A stretch of 64,000 nt of DNA from Candidatus Methanoliparum thermophilum (GTDB taxonomy: Archaea > Halobacteriota > Methanoliparia > Methanoliparales > Methanoliparaceae): assembly GCA_004212075.1 (NCBI GenBank), contig RXIF01000012.1, positions 62,001 to 126,000 of the forward strand, written 5' to 3'. The notes below the pieces were generated by a model that was not told the origin of the DNA, did not search any database, and saw only the letters and a list, made by a program, of their open reading frames with translations. This document shows, piece by piece, positions 26,436-34,556 of the stretch; position 1 is the first letter of the stretch, and the number at the start of each line of letters is the position of its first letter. A program made the position numbers and the translations under genes.

Positions 26436-28509
26436 TAATTCTTGAGTTTCCTGGTGGCATAAAATTGGCAATATCCTCCTGTGTAAAAAGTTTTTTTGGA
26501 ATATCACAAACCAAAGGTTTGTGGTTTACGAAGCTTCGCTTCGTAATATCTCTAATCTCCTTCATGAAATATCTGTATATCCTCTTGGCTACATCGTTTG
26601 GATTTAATTCACCAGGTTCTAGTTCTACAATGTATTTTGCTCTTTTAGATATTGCACTCTTTGGTCCACCAATCACTCCACTGATATTATCCAAGATCAA
26701 ACCTTTTTGGTCTTTTTGGTCTGCATTACCTATAACCTGAAGGCTTAATCCGATAGAAACGTCCATCTTTACCTCCTTAAAATAGTTTCTTTTGCCTCTG
26801 ATAATAAAACTACCTTTTGGTACATATTCTCCTGATTCAGGCGTTTTAGATACCTGTTCTGGATAAACCCAGTAACAATCTCCCGAAAATGCTCCTATCT
26901 TCCAGAAATTAGAATAACTTGTGGCGAATATTGCCGCCTCCTCCATTGTTGTTAGAGGTACTTCTTTGTTATTAGTTTTAATAACAGTTGCAGGTGCACC
27001 TTGAATATCTGCATGGAAGAAGATATCGTTCTTCTCCATATATTTACTTACAATCTCCTCGTTGCTATCGGCATCTTTTCCTCCTATTATTAGAAAACCA
27101 TCCGATGAGTAGAACCACCTAAATCTATGATACCATCTTTTATCTCGTCTTCTGATAACCAATATTCTATTCGCATCTTGTTTTTCTTTTTTTTTCGCTT
27201 TTTCTAGCTCTTTTAAGAAGATATCTCTGGATTTGATAGCTCCATCCATCTTTTTCTTGAACTTTTTACTTTTTTCATAGTACTCTTCAGCATTATTGGA
27301 TAAATTTTTTTCGAGGAAGAGATCTATCGATCTTCCGTCTATATTAAGAGTTATCTTTTTTGCAGCACCATCTATATCCTTTATATAATCCAATCCTTTT
27401 ATTCCTGCATCTCTCTTCTTATTCAACAACTTTTTTATATCGTCAAAAGAATATCTTTCTGTTGCTTTATTTATGATACTCAATATCTCGTTGATCAGTG
27501 TGTATCTCTCATAAATTAGATCTCCTATCTCCTTGTTCTCCTCCGATCTGTTTTTATACTCCTTAATTGCTGCCTCTTGCCTAGAGATTATTCTTTCTAC
27601 CTTTGAACCTCCGTTTTTTTTCTTATCTTTATTCTTAAGCTCTACCGTCTTTTTCTCTTCTATGCTTTGAAAATATTCATCAATACAATTATTGAACCTT
27701 TCAAAATATCTTTTTTCATATTTTGAGAAAGATTGCATATCAATAGGAAAGAAACCGATCGGTTTTTTAGATGAATAGACGATGTTTGGTTTGATCTCTC
27801 CTGCATTTACCGATGATAGTAGTTTATATATCTCATTTGTCAATCTTTCTATCTCTTCTTCAGATAAATCTTTTATACTCGCTTTTTTATCGACGTTACA
27901 CCTTATACAGATCTCTTCTGCATAAACTCCACCAAATCCAAGAGTTAATGCTATCGTCTCTACAATATTTTTTTCAGACGTTAAAAAGATAGAATGGAGA
28001 TGCTCTCTTAAAAAATCCAAATATAAGGGGGTAAAAATCTCCTCAGGAAACGTATAACGATCTCCTGTCTTTATCTTTATACTACCTTGAATTACGTTAT
28101 CTTTCCAGCCAACTATCTCGAAGTTATCATCTAATAATAGGACGTTTCCGCCTGCAAAAAGTTCTACAAGAAGATTATATCTTTTTCCACCACGTCCTAT
28201 CTCTATGATTACTATCCTATCTAAGAGATACTGATATATAGATAATATAGCCCCGCCGGATATATATTTTCGAAGAAGCATTGCAAAACCTGTAGGGTTC
28301 TTTGGTGCTGGTGGAGGCGTATTTGAGATATAGATTTTACCATTAATATCAATTATAATATCTTTTCTGCCAAATGTATAGGAATAAAATCTGACCCTGA
28401 TTATATCATCGATCTGATATATCTTATCAATTTTACCTCCTATTATCTCCTCAAACTCTTTGACAATCGCTAAAATATCGAGACCTGACATCTCTTTTTT
28501 TTGCTGCAT
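26416..28509 (-). CDS. NFACT/RqcH-type ribosome quality control protein
   Basis: A 697-residue archaeal NFACT protein (NEMF/Rqc2/RqcH relative), which recognises nascent peptidyl-tRNA on stalled large subunits. It has the FbpA-like N domain with LLDRIVIIEI near residue 103 (the conserved tRNA-contacting Asp-Arg), helix-hairpin-helix segments, a coiled coil about 370-440, and the NFACT-R domain (WYHRFRWFYSSDGFLIIGG near 456, FFHADIQGAPATVIK near 497 and YVPKGSFIIRGKRNYF near 568). The C-terminal ~60 residues are odd: a palindromic repeat lies in frame (see copy B) and another supplies the stop. TATA-poor upstream; start ATG 28509 agrees with homologues. Confidence 0.93.
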   Translation of the reverse strand: MQQKKEMSGLDILAIVKEFEEIIGGKIDKIYQIDDIIRVRFYSYTFGRKDIIIDINGKIYISNTPPPAPKNPTGFAMLLRKYISGGAILSIYQYLLDRIVIIEIGRGGKRYNLLVELFAGGNVLLLDDNFEIVGWKDNVIQGSIKIKTGDRYTFPEEIFTPLYLDFLREHLHSIFLTSEKNIVETIALTLGFGGVYAEEICIRCNVDKKASIKDLSEEEIERLTNEIYKLLSSVNAGEIKPNIVYSSKKPIGFFPIDMQSFSKYEKRYFERFNNCIDEYFQSIEEKKTVELKNKDKKKNGGSKVERIISRQEAAIKEYKNRSEENKEIGDLIYERYTLINEILSIINKATERYSFDDIKKLLNKKRDAGIKGLDYIKDIDGAAKKITLNIDGRSIDLFLEKNLSNNAEEYYEKSKKFKKKMDGAIKSRDIFLKELEKAKKKEKQDANRILVIRRRDKRWYHRFRWFYSSDGFLIIGGKDADSNEEIVSKYMEKNDIFFHADIQGAPATVIKTNNKEVPLTTMEEAAIFATSYSNFWKIGAFSGDCYWVYPEQVSKTPESGEYVPKGSFIIRGKRNYFKEVKMDVSIGLSLQVIGNADQKDQKGLILDNISGVIGGPKSAISKRAKYIVELEPGELNPNDVAKRIYRYFMKEIRDITKRSFVNHKPLVCDIPKKLFTQEDIANFMPPGNSRIITNFNL
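26505..26546 (-). repeat. Family 1 double-hairpin repeat, copy B, inside the NFACT coding sequence
   Basis: CACAAACC/GGTTTGTG (loop AAA, 26505-26523) followed by TTACGAAGC/GCTTCGTAA (loop TTC, 26526-26546). It lies in frame in the last 45 codons of NFACT and encodes about ITKRSFVNHKPLVCD. Both stems differ from the other copies yet remain perfectly paired. Confidence 0.75.
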
Positions 28510-28683
28510 CTTAAATCCGTACTTATTTTTATCTTTAATGGTAATGAAATCTTACGGTGGTTTAATATTCATATTGATATACTTTATTTCCAGACTACTG
28601 ATACCGATGAGAACAATTAATAATATATATTAAAAATATTTTATTATCTCTAAATTTAAATATCTTTGAAGATAGATAAAGAT

Positions 28684-28765
28684 GCGGAGGTTGCCGAGTG
28701 GAAAAGGCGCTAGATTTAGGGTCTAGTTCCGTAGGGATCCGTGGGTTCAAATCCCACCCTCCGCA
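28684..28765 (+). tRNA. tRNA-Leu (UAG)
   Basis: Acceptor GCGGAGG/CCTCCGC with discriminator A, anticodon stem CTAGA/TCTAG, loop TTTAGGG giving anticodon UAG (CUA codons), a long class II variable arm (TTCCGTAGGGATCC region) and T loop TTCAAAT. No intron. CCA is not encoded. Confidence 0.95.
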
Positions 28766-28800
28766 TTAAAATAATTAGTATTTTGATACCTGAATAAACT

Positions 28801-29679
28801 ATGCCCAGAATAACCATAAACCAGGATCTATGCAATAAATGTAATTCTTGTGTCGAGGTCTGTCCAGCAGAGATCTTTGCATCCAATAAAGAGGATATTC
28901 CAATCTTTATGGATAGTATAGCAGATGAATTCTGTATCTCTTGCGGTCATTGTGTTGCCATCTGCCCAAAAAATGCGATAAATCATAAAAATTTCCAAGA
29001 AGGACAAGTAACTCCTATTAAAAAGGAATTGATACCATCTAGCGATCAGATTAAGGAGATCTTAAGATCGATTAGATCGATACGAGAGTTCAAGGATAAA
29101 CCGGTGGAAAAAGAGTTGATTGAAAAGATAATAGACGTAGCAAGATTTGCACCGAGTGCTACAAATTTTCAAACGACTGAATATGTTGTAGTCCAGAATA
29201 AAGAGGTATTAACAAAGATTATAAATTTGACATACTCATATCTAGCTAAAATGTCCAAGTTGCTTCATAATCAAATAGTAAGTTCTTTGATCAGGATAGT
29301 CTTACCAAAGAATGCTAAAGAGATCATATCATATCGTCAAAAATTTGATAGATATGTTAAAGCGTATAAACTAGGTAAAGATAAGATATTATACAATGCT
29401 CCCGTCCTTATCTTATTTCATGCCGATAAAAAGACTCCTTTTGCTGATGTAAACGCTAATCTTGCTCTACATAACGCTTACGTCTATTGCTGGAGCCTTG
29501 GTTTGGGATCTTTTTATACAGGATTTGTAGTTCAGGCATCTCATTATAATACAGAAATTAAAAGACTGGTATCTATTTCGACGTCAAATAAAATATACGG
29601 TGGCTTGGCGATAGGTTATCCAAAGGTTAAATATAATAAATGGGTCGAAAGAAAAAAGCCAAGAATTAAATGGGTTTAA
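28801..29679 (+). CDS. Nitroreductase-family protein with N-terminal ferredoxin domain
   Basis: A 292-residue fusion: residues 1-65 carry two 4Fe-4S motifs (CNKCNSCVEVCP at 11 and CISCGHCVAICP at 45), and residues 80-292 form an FMN-binding nitroreductase domain (RSIRSIREFKDKPVEKELI near 90, FAPSATNFQTTEYVV near 117, and SLGLGSFYTGFVV near 235). The iron-sulfur domain probably feeds electrons to FMN from ferredoxin. Substrate unknown. The gene follows tRNA-Leu closely and has no visible Shine-Dalgarno. Confidence 0.9.
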   Translation: MPRITINQDLCNKCNSCVEVCPAEIFASNKEDIPIFMDSIADEFCISCGHCVAICPKNAINHKNFQEGQVTPIKKELIPSSDQIKEILRSIRSIREFKDKPVEKELIEKIIDVARFAPSATNFQTTEYVVVQNKEVLTKIINLTYSYLAKMSKLLHNQIVSSLIRIVLPKNAKEIISYRQKFDRYVKAYKLGKDKILYNAPVLILFHADKKTPFADVNANLALHNAYVYCWSLGLGSFYTGFVVQASHYNTEIKRLVSISTSNKIYGGLAIGYPKVKYNKWVERKKPRIKWV

Positions 29680-29701
29680 AAATACAATAATTAAAATAGA
29701 A

Positions 29702-30190
29702 ATGAGATCGTATAAAGGAATAAATGGGTTGATAACCGCTTTTGCAGAGGTTATCAATGGTTTTAGTAGTAAAAAAAAGGTTGCATTTGCAGGATCGGTC
29801 GGAGTCTGTACGCCTTTTGTAGAATTGCTTGCATATGGTGTCAGAAAAAAAGGGTTGGATATGGTATTCATCCCTGATGCTATTATCGAGAAGACAAAAA
29901 CGATGAGATTGATAGAAGATATCGGGTATCAAGTCACAGAAGATAAAGGTAATGCAGAAGGTAGCGATATTATCGTGGTACTCGGAGGGCTTGCAATGCC
30001 CTTTGCCAAAAAGACCATCAAAGATATAAACGATATGATAAATAGGATAAATCCCGATGCAAAGGTGATAGGCGTTGGATTTATGAAAATATTTGAAAGA
30101 GAAGGATGGATCAAGAATATTGGTTTCGATGTAGTGATAGACTCTACGTTAGATCCCGTGAAGGTTATAACCAAGGACGATGAGCTATAA
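29702..30190 (+). CDS. DUF2124 family protein
   Basis: A 162-residue protein matching the DUF2124 family known from methanogens and relatives: KKVAFAGSVGVCTPFVELLAYGVR near 25, SDIIVVLGGLAMPFAK near 87 and AKVIGVGFMKIFER near 120. A Rossmann-like alternation of strands and glycine-rich loops is visible, but no catalytic motif. Function is unknown. It lies 22 bases after the nitroreductase and may share its transcript; it converges on ribL. Confidence 0.8.
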   Translation: MRSYKGINGLITAFAEVINGFSSKKKVAFAGSVGVCTPFVELLAYGVRKKGLDMVFIPDAIIEKTKTMRLIEDIGYQVTEDKGNAEGSDIIVVLGGLAMPFAKKTIKDINDMINRINPDAKVIGVGFMKIFEREGWIKNIGFDVVIDSTLDPVKVITKDDEL

Positions 30191-30613
30191 TATTTTTTTC
30201 TCTACCTCATAGATCTTTTTACGTATTCTTCCACTTGAACAGAGCTCACAATCTAAAGATCTTGTAATTCGAACTATTTTAGCATTTATTCCCCTCTTTT
30301 CGAGCTCTTTTTTAAGCCAATCCTCTTTAAAATGTTGATCATATCCCAAAGCGATTATATCTGGATTTATATCATTTAAACTCTCAAACATATCGTTTTC
30401 ACTGCCTAATATTGCTTTATCTACGATTTTTAAAGATGATACCATCTTTAATCGTTGATTTTCCGATATTACGGGTTTAGGTTTGTGTTTTACGTTCTTA
30501 TCACGGGCAACTATCACATATAGTTCGTCTCCAAAAGATTTTGCATTTTCTAAATATAACAAATGGCCCGGATGTAGTATCTCAAAAGTTCCTGTCGCTA
30601 AAACTCTTACCAT
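30185..30613 (-). CDS. ribL: FAD synthase (FMN adenylyltransferase), archaeal RibL type
   Basis: Transfers AMP or CMP from the nucleotide to FMN to make FAD. The 142-residue nucleotidyltransferase has VLATGTFEILHPGHLLYL (HxGH at 14-17), VIVARDKNVKHKPKPVIS near 33, the ISENQR loop near 49, and a C-terminal CELCSSGRIRKKI. Two cysteines there are the conserved C-terminal pair of RibL. The 3' end overlaps the convergent DUF2124 gene by 6 bases, and the upstream JAMM gene overlaps its start, so the two minus-strand genes form an operon. Confidence 0.9.
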   Translation of the reverse strand: MVRVLATGTFEILHPGHLLYLENAKSFGDELYVIVARDKNVKHKPKPVISENQRLKMVSSLKIVDKAILGSENDMFESLNDINPDIIALGYDQHFKEDWLKKELEKRGINAKIVRITRSLDCELCSSGRIRKKIYEVEKKIL

Positions 30614-31029
30614 TCTTCATCATCTCTATATTCAAACTCGATATCTATCACAGGAATCGTTATCTTCTCTCCGTTAGAGTTATAGGACTGCCACGACTTG
30701 TTATCATACGGATAACACGTTATGATATGAACGGATCCTTTTTTCCTAAATAATGCCAAATCTACACTGGATGGGGTATAAATTATAGATGGATGGCTAT
30801 GAACGGTTCCCACGGTTCTAATACCTATAGGTATATTATAAAAATCCATTAATGCTCCTTTAGTTGAGCTATACGTACCAGGAATCAGGATAACCTCATT
30901 TACGACTCCATCTTTCTCCTTCAAAAGTCCTGAAAACTCATTGGGATATGAGGATTTACTGATCTCAAGTATTAAATGTAAGGTAGATTTAGCAATACCT
31001 TTGATATATCTTTTAGATACTCTTTTCAT
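30607..31029 (-). CDS. JAB1/MPN (JAMM) metalloprotease
   Basis: The JAMM zinc motif is complete: an upstream Glu in PNEFSGLL, then TVHSHPSIIYTPSSVD (H-S-H, seven residues, S-x-x-D). In archaea such proteins remove ubiquitin-like SAMP modifiers. The frame is open back to a TTG at 31125, but ATG 31029 gives the usual ~140 residues and lies about 28 bases after a CTTATAAG box, so I chose it. It overlaps ribL by 7 bases. Confidence 0.85.
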   Translation of the reverse strand: MKRVSKRYIKGIAKSTLHLILEISKSSYPNEFSGLLKEKDGVVNEVILIPGTYSSTKGALMDFYNIPIGIRTVGTVHSHPSIIYTPSSVDLALFRKKGSVHIITCYPYDNKSWQSYNSNGEKITIPVIDIEFEYRDDEEW

Positions 31030-31151
31030 TAAGATAGACTCAAGTTGTTTTATCCGACTTATAAGTTTTTTGTCTTTCAGACAAATAATAACTTTTATAA
31101 AAGTCTTAATATATAAAATCTCCAACTAATTAACATACAAAAAATAATAAA

Positions 31152-31949
31152 ATGAGCAAAAAAGCGATCGTATTTGATAGCTCTGGTACGCTTGTAGAAG
31201 TATTTCGTATCTTAAAAGATTTGGATAACAATCTATTTATTTACAACGTATCATCTACTTACTTAGTAAGCAAGAAAGATACCTGTGCGTTAATCGCGAT
31301 TGATGAAGATATAGATTGGATATTAAGCCAAGATTCTAACAAATTGATCTCTTCGTTAGATCTTGATTTTAAAGTAAGTTGTTCCTCATCAAAAATAATG
31401 GAAGATTTGATATATAATGCTTTAAAAAGAGATAAACGGGCAAAACTTTTGGATATTAAAGAGTTAGTGGATAAAGTATATCCAGTCCATAAAAAGATAT
31501 ATTATATAAACGTTGGTATCATAATAGATGTGTCAAGGAGAGAGAATACGATACATTTTTTGGTAGGATCGTCTGGCAAGATATTTAAAAACGTCTTTCT
31601 TTTGTTCGAGTCATTAAAAAAAGATTTTGATATATATATTGCAACAGGTGATACCAGAAGATCTGCAATTAAACTTGCAAATATTTTAAATATCGACAGT
31701 AGTAGAATATTCTCGCTTGCTACGCCTGTTATCAAAGAAAAAATTATTTTAGATTTAAAAAAAGAGTATGATACTGTAATAATGGTTGGAGATGGTATAA
31801 ACGATCTGTTGGCATTTAGAGCTGCGGATTTAAGCATATTAACGAGACAACAAGATCAAAAGGTTCCCAGTATTCTTATAAAATCTGCCGATCATGTAGT
31901 TTTAGACATGCTCCAGATACCAAAGATAATCGAGCTTTATGAAAAATAA
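31152..31949 (+). CDS. HAD-superfamily protein, P-type-ATPase-like soluble domain
   Basis: A 265-residue HAD phosphohydrolase-type protein. The motifs are KAIVFDSSGTLVEV (motif I, where the aspartate is followed by SSGT, resembling the DKTGT of P-type ATPases), IYIATGDTRRSA near 158 and VIMVGDGINDLLAFRAADLSIL near 212. There are no membrane segments, so it acts in the cytosol. The substrate is unknown. The gene ends 11 bases into the tfx-like gene, indicating one transcript. Confidence 0.8.
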   Translation: MSKKAIVFDSSGTLVEVFRILKDLDNNLFIYNVSSTYLVSKKDTCALIAIDEDIDWILSQDSNKLISSLDLDFKVSCSSSKIMEDLIYNALKRDKRAKLLDIKELVDKVYPVHKKIYYINVGIIIDVSRRENTIHFLVGSSGKIFKNVFLLFESLKKDFDIYIATGDTRRSAIKLANILNIDSSRIFSLATPVIKEKIILDLKKEYDTVIMVGDGINDLLAFRAADLSILTRQQDQKVPSILIKSADHVVLDMLQIPKIIELYEK

Positions 31950-32361
31950 TAATACAATATTAACAGATAAGCAGATTAAGATATTAAAGCTTAGAAAAGA
32001 AGGATTATCCCAGACAGAGATAGCAAAAATGATGAGAACGACCAAGCAGAATATTTCCTCTATCGAGCGAACCGTATGGCGGAAGATAGAACAGGCTAAA
32101 AATACGTTGCTATTTGCCAAGATATTAGAATCGCCTCTTATTATTACTATTAAAAAGAACTCTACTATAGATGAAGCTATAAAAAAGATATATGAGACGG
32201 CGGATAAGAATGGTATTCATATAATCTACGATAAGATCTCGCTTATTAAGAATATAAAAGAAAGTATAGGTGAGAGGATACATCATAGAAAGATCTTGAT
32301 AGATTTAACGATAGGTATAACAGATACAGGAGACGTATTGATCTTTAACTGTAATAGTTAA
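31939..32361 (+). CDS. Tfx-family transcriptional regulator
   Basis: A 140-residue protein with an N-terminal helix-turn-helix (TDKQIKILKLRKEGLSQTEIAKMM, residues 9-32, then TTKQNISSIERTVWRKIEQA) and an alpha/beta C-terminal domain (IHIIYDKISLI and LIDLTIGITDTGDVLIFN). This is the Tfx architecture; in Methanothermobacter Tfx binds near the molybdenum formylmethanofuran dehydrogenase operon. Its convergent neighbour here is mobA, supporting a link to Mo/W metabolism. The target in this genome cannot be seen. Confidence 0.85.
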   Translation: MKNNNTILTDKQIKILKLRKEGLSQTEIAKMMRTTKQNISSIERTVWRKIEQAKNTLLFAKILESPLIITIKKNSTIDEAIKKIYETADKNGIHIIYDKISLIKNIKESIGERIHHRKILIDLTIGITDTGDVLIFNCNS

Positions 32362-32365
32362 GAAC

Positions 32366-33001
32366 CTAATTTTTAAAGTCAGGGCTCAATCGGTGCTGCT
32401 GTCTTATTAAATTTATATCTTCTTTCGTGTTGATATTGAAAAAGCTCTTTAATTCAGGATCTATCTTTTTAATTAGTTCAATAGGGATATAATTGACATT
32501 TTTTAACAACTTAACGCACGAAAAAATTTTTTTAGAATTTTTATCGATCGAGACTTTGCATGCCCTCATCATTGGGTCTCTTCTATAGACAGCATGAAGA
32601 GGCTCCCTATATTTTTCGTTCCACACAGTAATAGCCGCATCAAAACCCTTACACGATTGGAAGAAGAAATTTATCAGATCTTTGTTCAAAAACGGAAGAT
32701 CTGTGGCAAAAACTCCGCAATATTCTGTTTTAGCATGTTTTAATCCTTCGTATATCCCAGCTACGGGTCCAAAATCTTTAACAGAATCTACTACTATAGA
32801 TATGTTGTAACTCTTTAAAACTTTTTCAACATCTTCTTTTTTTTTCATCTCATCGACTACTACTATTAAATCGCTAACGCATTCTGTTAATCTCTGAACA
32901 ACCAATTCAATCAACATCCTGCCGTTTATCTTGATAAAAGATTTGTCGATGCCCAATCTAAGACTTTTTCCTCCCGCCAGAACGATACCAGTCCGATCCA
33001 T
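32366..33001 (-). CDS. mobA: Molybdenum cofactor nucleotidyltransferase MobA
   Basis: Transfers GMP (or another nucleotide) to molybdopterin. From ATG 33001 the 211-residue protein begins TGIVLAGGKSLRLGIDKSFI, the family's GGxSxRxGxDK loop, then has IVVDSVKDFGPVAGIYEGLK near 72, FATDLPFLNKDL near 99 and EPLHAVYRR near 134. An in-frame start 105 bases upstream would add an unrelated N-terminus and is rejected. Together with moeA and the MobB-like gene it completes the late Mo cofactor pathway. Confidence 0.88.
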   Translation of the reverse strand: MDRTGIVLAGGKSLRLGIDKSFIKINGRMLIELVVQRLTECVSDLIVVVDEMKKKEDVEKVLKSYNISIVVDSVKDFGPVAGIYEGLKHAKTEYCGVFATDLPFLNKDLINFFFQSCKGFDAAITVWNEKYREPLHAVYRRDPMMRACKVSIDKNSKKIFSCVKLLKNVNYIPIELIKKIDPELKSFFNINTKEDINLIRQQHRLSPDFKN

Positions 33002-33091
33002 AATTGTACCCATAATCTTTCTCATTATAATACTTTTTATAGTCTGAATTATACTTTTATTATATTTAATCTTACAAAGACGGAGATACAG

Positions 33092-33697
33092 ATGAATCTT
33101 ACACAATATAGAGATAAATTATCTGTTCATATAGACAAGGTTAGCAGACCGTTCAATAGATTTACACCAAACCAGATCACACTTTTATCTTTTATTTTCG
33201 CATTGGTATCGATGATCCTTTATTATAAGAGAGTTCTATATTTGGCACCTATCTTTCTATTTATCTCGGCAATATTAGACCTGGTCGATGGCAACATTGC
33301 CAGAAGAGTAGGACTGGAGAGTAAATTTGGTGCCACTATAGATTGGATCGTCGACAAATATATCGATTGTCTTATAATAATAAGTATAACCCTGGGAGGA
33401 TTCGTATCGGCAAAGATTGCCTTGTTTGCAGTCTTCGGTTCTATGATAAATACGTTTATAAAACCAGTAACCTACATAGAGATAGGATTTGAAAAAAGAG
33501 TGGACGGAAAAATTATAGATCCTTTAGAGGGGATTGGATTTTTCGGAAGACCCGAGACGATAATAGTTATATTAATCGCTTCAGTCATAGAGATATTCTT
33601 TTCAAACGCCCTCTTATACGGGATTTATGTGATCGCAATAATGACCAATTTATCCGCCATAGACAGAATTATCTATCTATACAAAACTTACGGCTAG
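33092..33697 (+). CDS. CDP-alcohol phosphatidyltransferase family membrane enzyme
   Basis: A 201-residue integral membrane enzyme with about six helices and the complete motif DLVDGNIARRVGLESKFG plus ATIDWIVDKYID (D-x2-D-G-x2-A-R-x8-G-x3-D-x3-D, residues ~64-92). The family joins a CDP-activated lipid to an alcohol; in archaea this usually means archaetidylinositol-phosphate, archaetidylserine or archaetidylglycerol synthesis. The product cannot be chosen from sequence alone. Divergent from mobA and convergent with prs, overlapping its end by 4 bases. Confidence 0.88.
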   Translation: MNLTQYRDKLSVHIDKVSRPFNRFTPNQITLLSFIFALVSMILYYKRVLYLAPIFLFISAILDLVDGNIARRVGLESKFGATIDWIVDKYIDCLIIISITLGGFVSAKIALFAVFGSMINTFIKPVTYIEIGFEKRVDGKIIDPLEGIGFFGRPETIIVILIASVIEIFFSNALLYGIYVIAIMTNLSAIDRIIYLYKTYG

Positions 33698-34551
33698 AAC
33701 ATCGTCTTTAATTTTTCTGTAATCATCGGAGCGATGGATACTCTGCTCGTTATTTTCTCGATCGTATCGGTGGATATTACCTCTTTGATACCAGCGGCAT
33801 ACAACCGTAACAGAGTATCTCTGACCAGGACAGGATGCACACAGAGAGCGTAGATATCGTTTGCACCGTTTTCTTTCATCATTTTTGCGGTCTCTAAGAC
33901 AGTACCTCCTGTAGAGATCATATCATCCATTATGACAATGTCTCTTCCTCTAACATCCAATTTCTTTGGTTTAATAACTACTTTATCTGAAGATATTCTA
34001 GTCTTTTCCATATAATCGAAATCATAATAATTCGATGCTGCATTAAAGACGGTGTCGGCAGATCCCTCATCCGGTGCTACAACAACGGGGTCGGTCAGGC
34101 TCGTATCTTTAATATGATCTACTAATAGAGGCATAGCATTTAGGTCATCTACAGGAGATCCAAAAAAATTAAGAACTGATCTACTATGTATATTTACCGT
34201 ATAAATCTTATCCGCTTTTATCAAACCTGCAATTACTCTCGCACTTATAGGCTCTCCTATCTCAAATATCTTATCCTGCCTGGCATACCCAAAATATGGT
34301 ATCAAAACGATTTTTTTACCTACTTCCAGATTTTTACAGGCATCTATGATCTCTAAAAGATATATAAGATCGGAATCGGATGAGATACTCTGTACAACCA
34401 GAACGTCTTCCCCCTCTATATCCTCTAAAATTCTGCAATATTTTTCTCCGTCAGGAAACGTCTTGTATTCGATAGCGACAATAGGAATATCGAGTTTATC
34501 GGATATACGCTTGGATAAAGATTGAGAACTGATCCCTCCAATAATCTTCAT
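33694..34551 (-). CDS. prs: Ribose-phosphate pyrophosphokinase (PRPP synthetase)
   Basis: Makes PRPP from ribose 5-phosphate and ATP for purine, pyrimidine, tryptophan and RFAP synthesis, all partly encoded in this window. From ATG 34551 it has 285 residues, the short archaeal class. Motifs: YKTFPDGEKYCRI near 29, IPYFGYARQDKIFEIGEPIS near 82, VVAPDEGSADTVFNAA near 152, KPKKLDVRGRDIVIMDDMISTGGT near 191 (PRPP-binding loop). Its start overlaps the end of the hydrogenase-like small subunit gene. Confidence 0.95.
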   Translation of the reverse strand: MKIIGGISSQSLSKRISDKLDIPIVAIEYKTFPDGEKYCRILEDIEGEDVLVVQSISSDSDLIYLLEIIDACKNLEVGKKIVLIPYFGYARQDKIFEIGEPISARVIAGLIKADKIYTVNIHSRSVLNFFGSPVDDLNAMPLLVDHIKDTSLTDPVVVAPDEGSADTVFNAASNYYDFDYMEKTRISSDKVVIKPKKLDVRGRDIVIMDDMISTGGTVLETAKMMKENGANDIYALCVHPVLVRDTLLRLYAAGIKEVISTDTIEKITSRVSIAPMITEKLKTMF

Positions 34552-34556
34552 AATCA

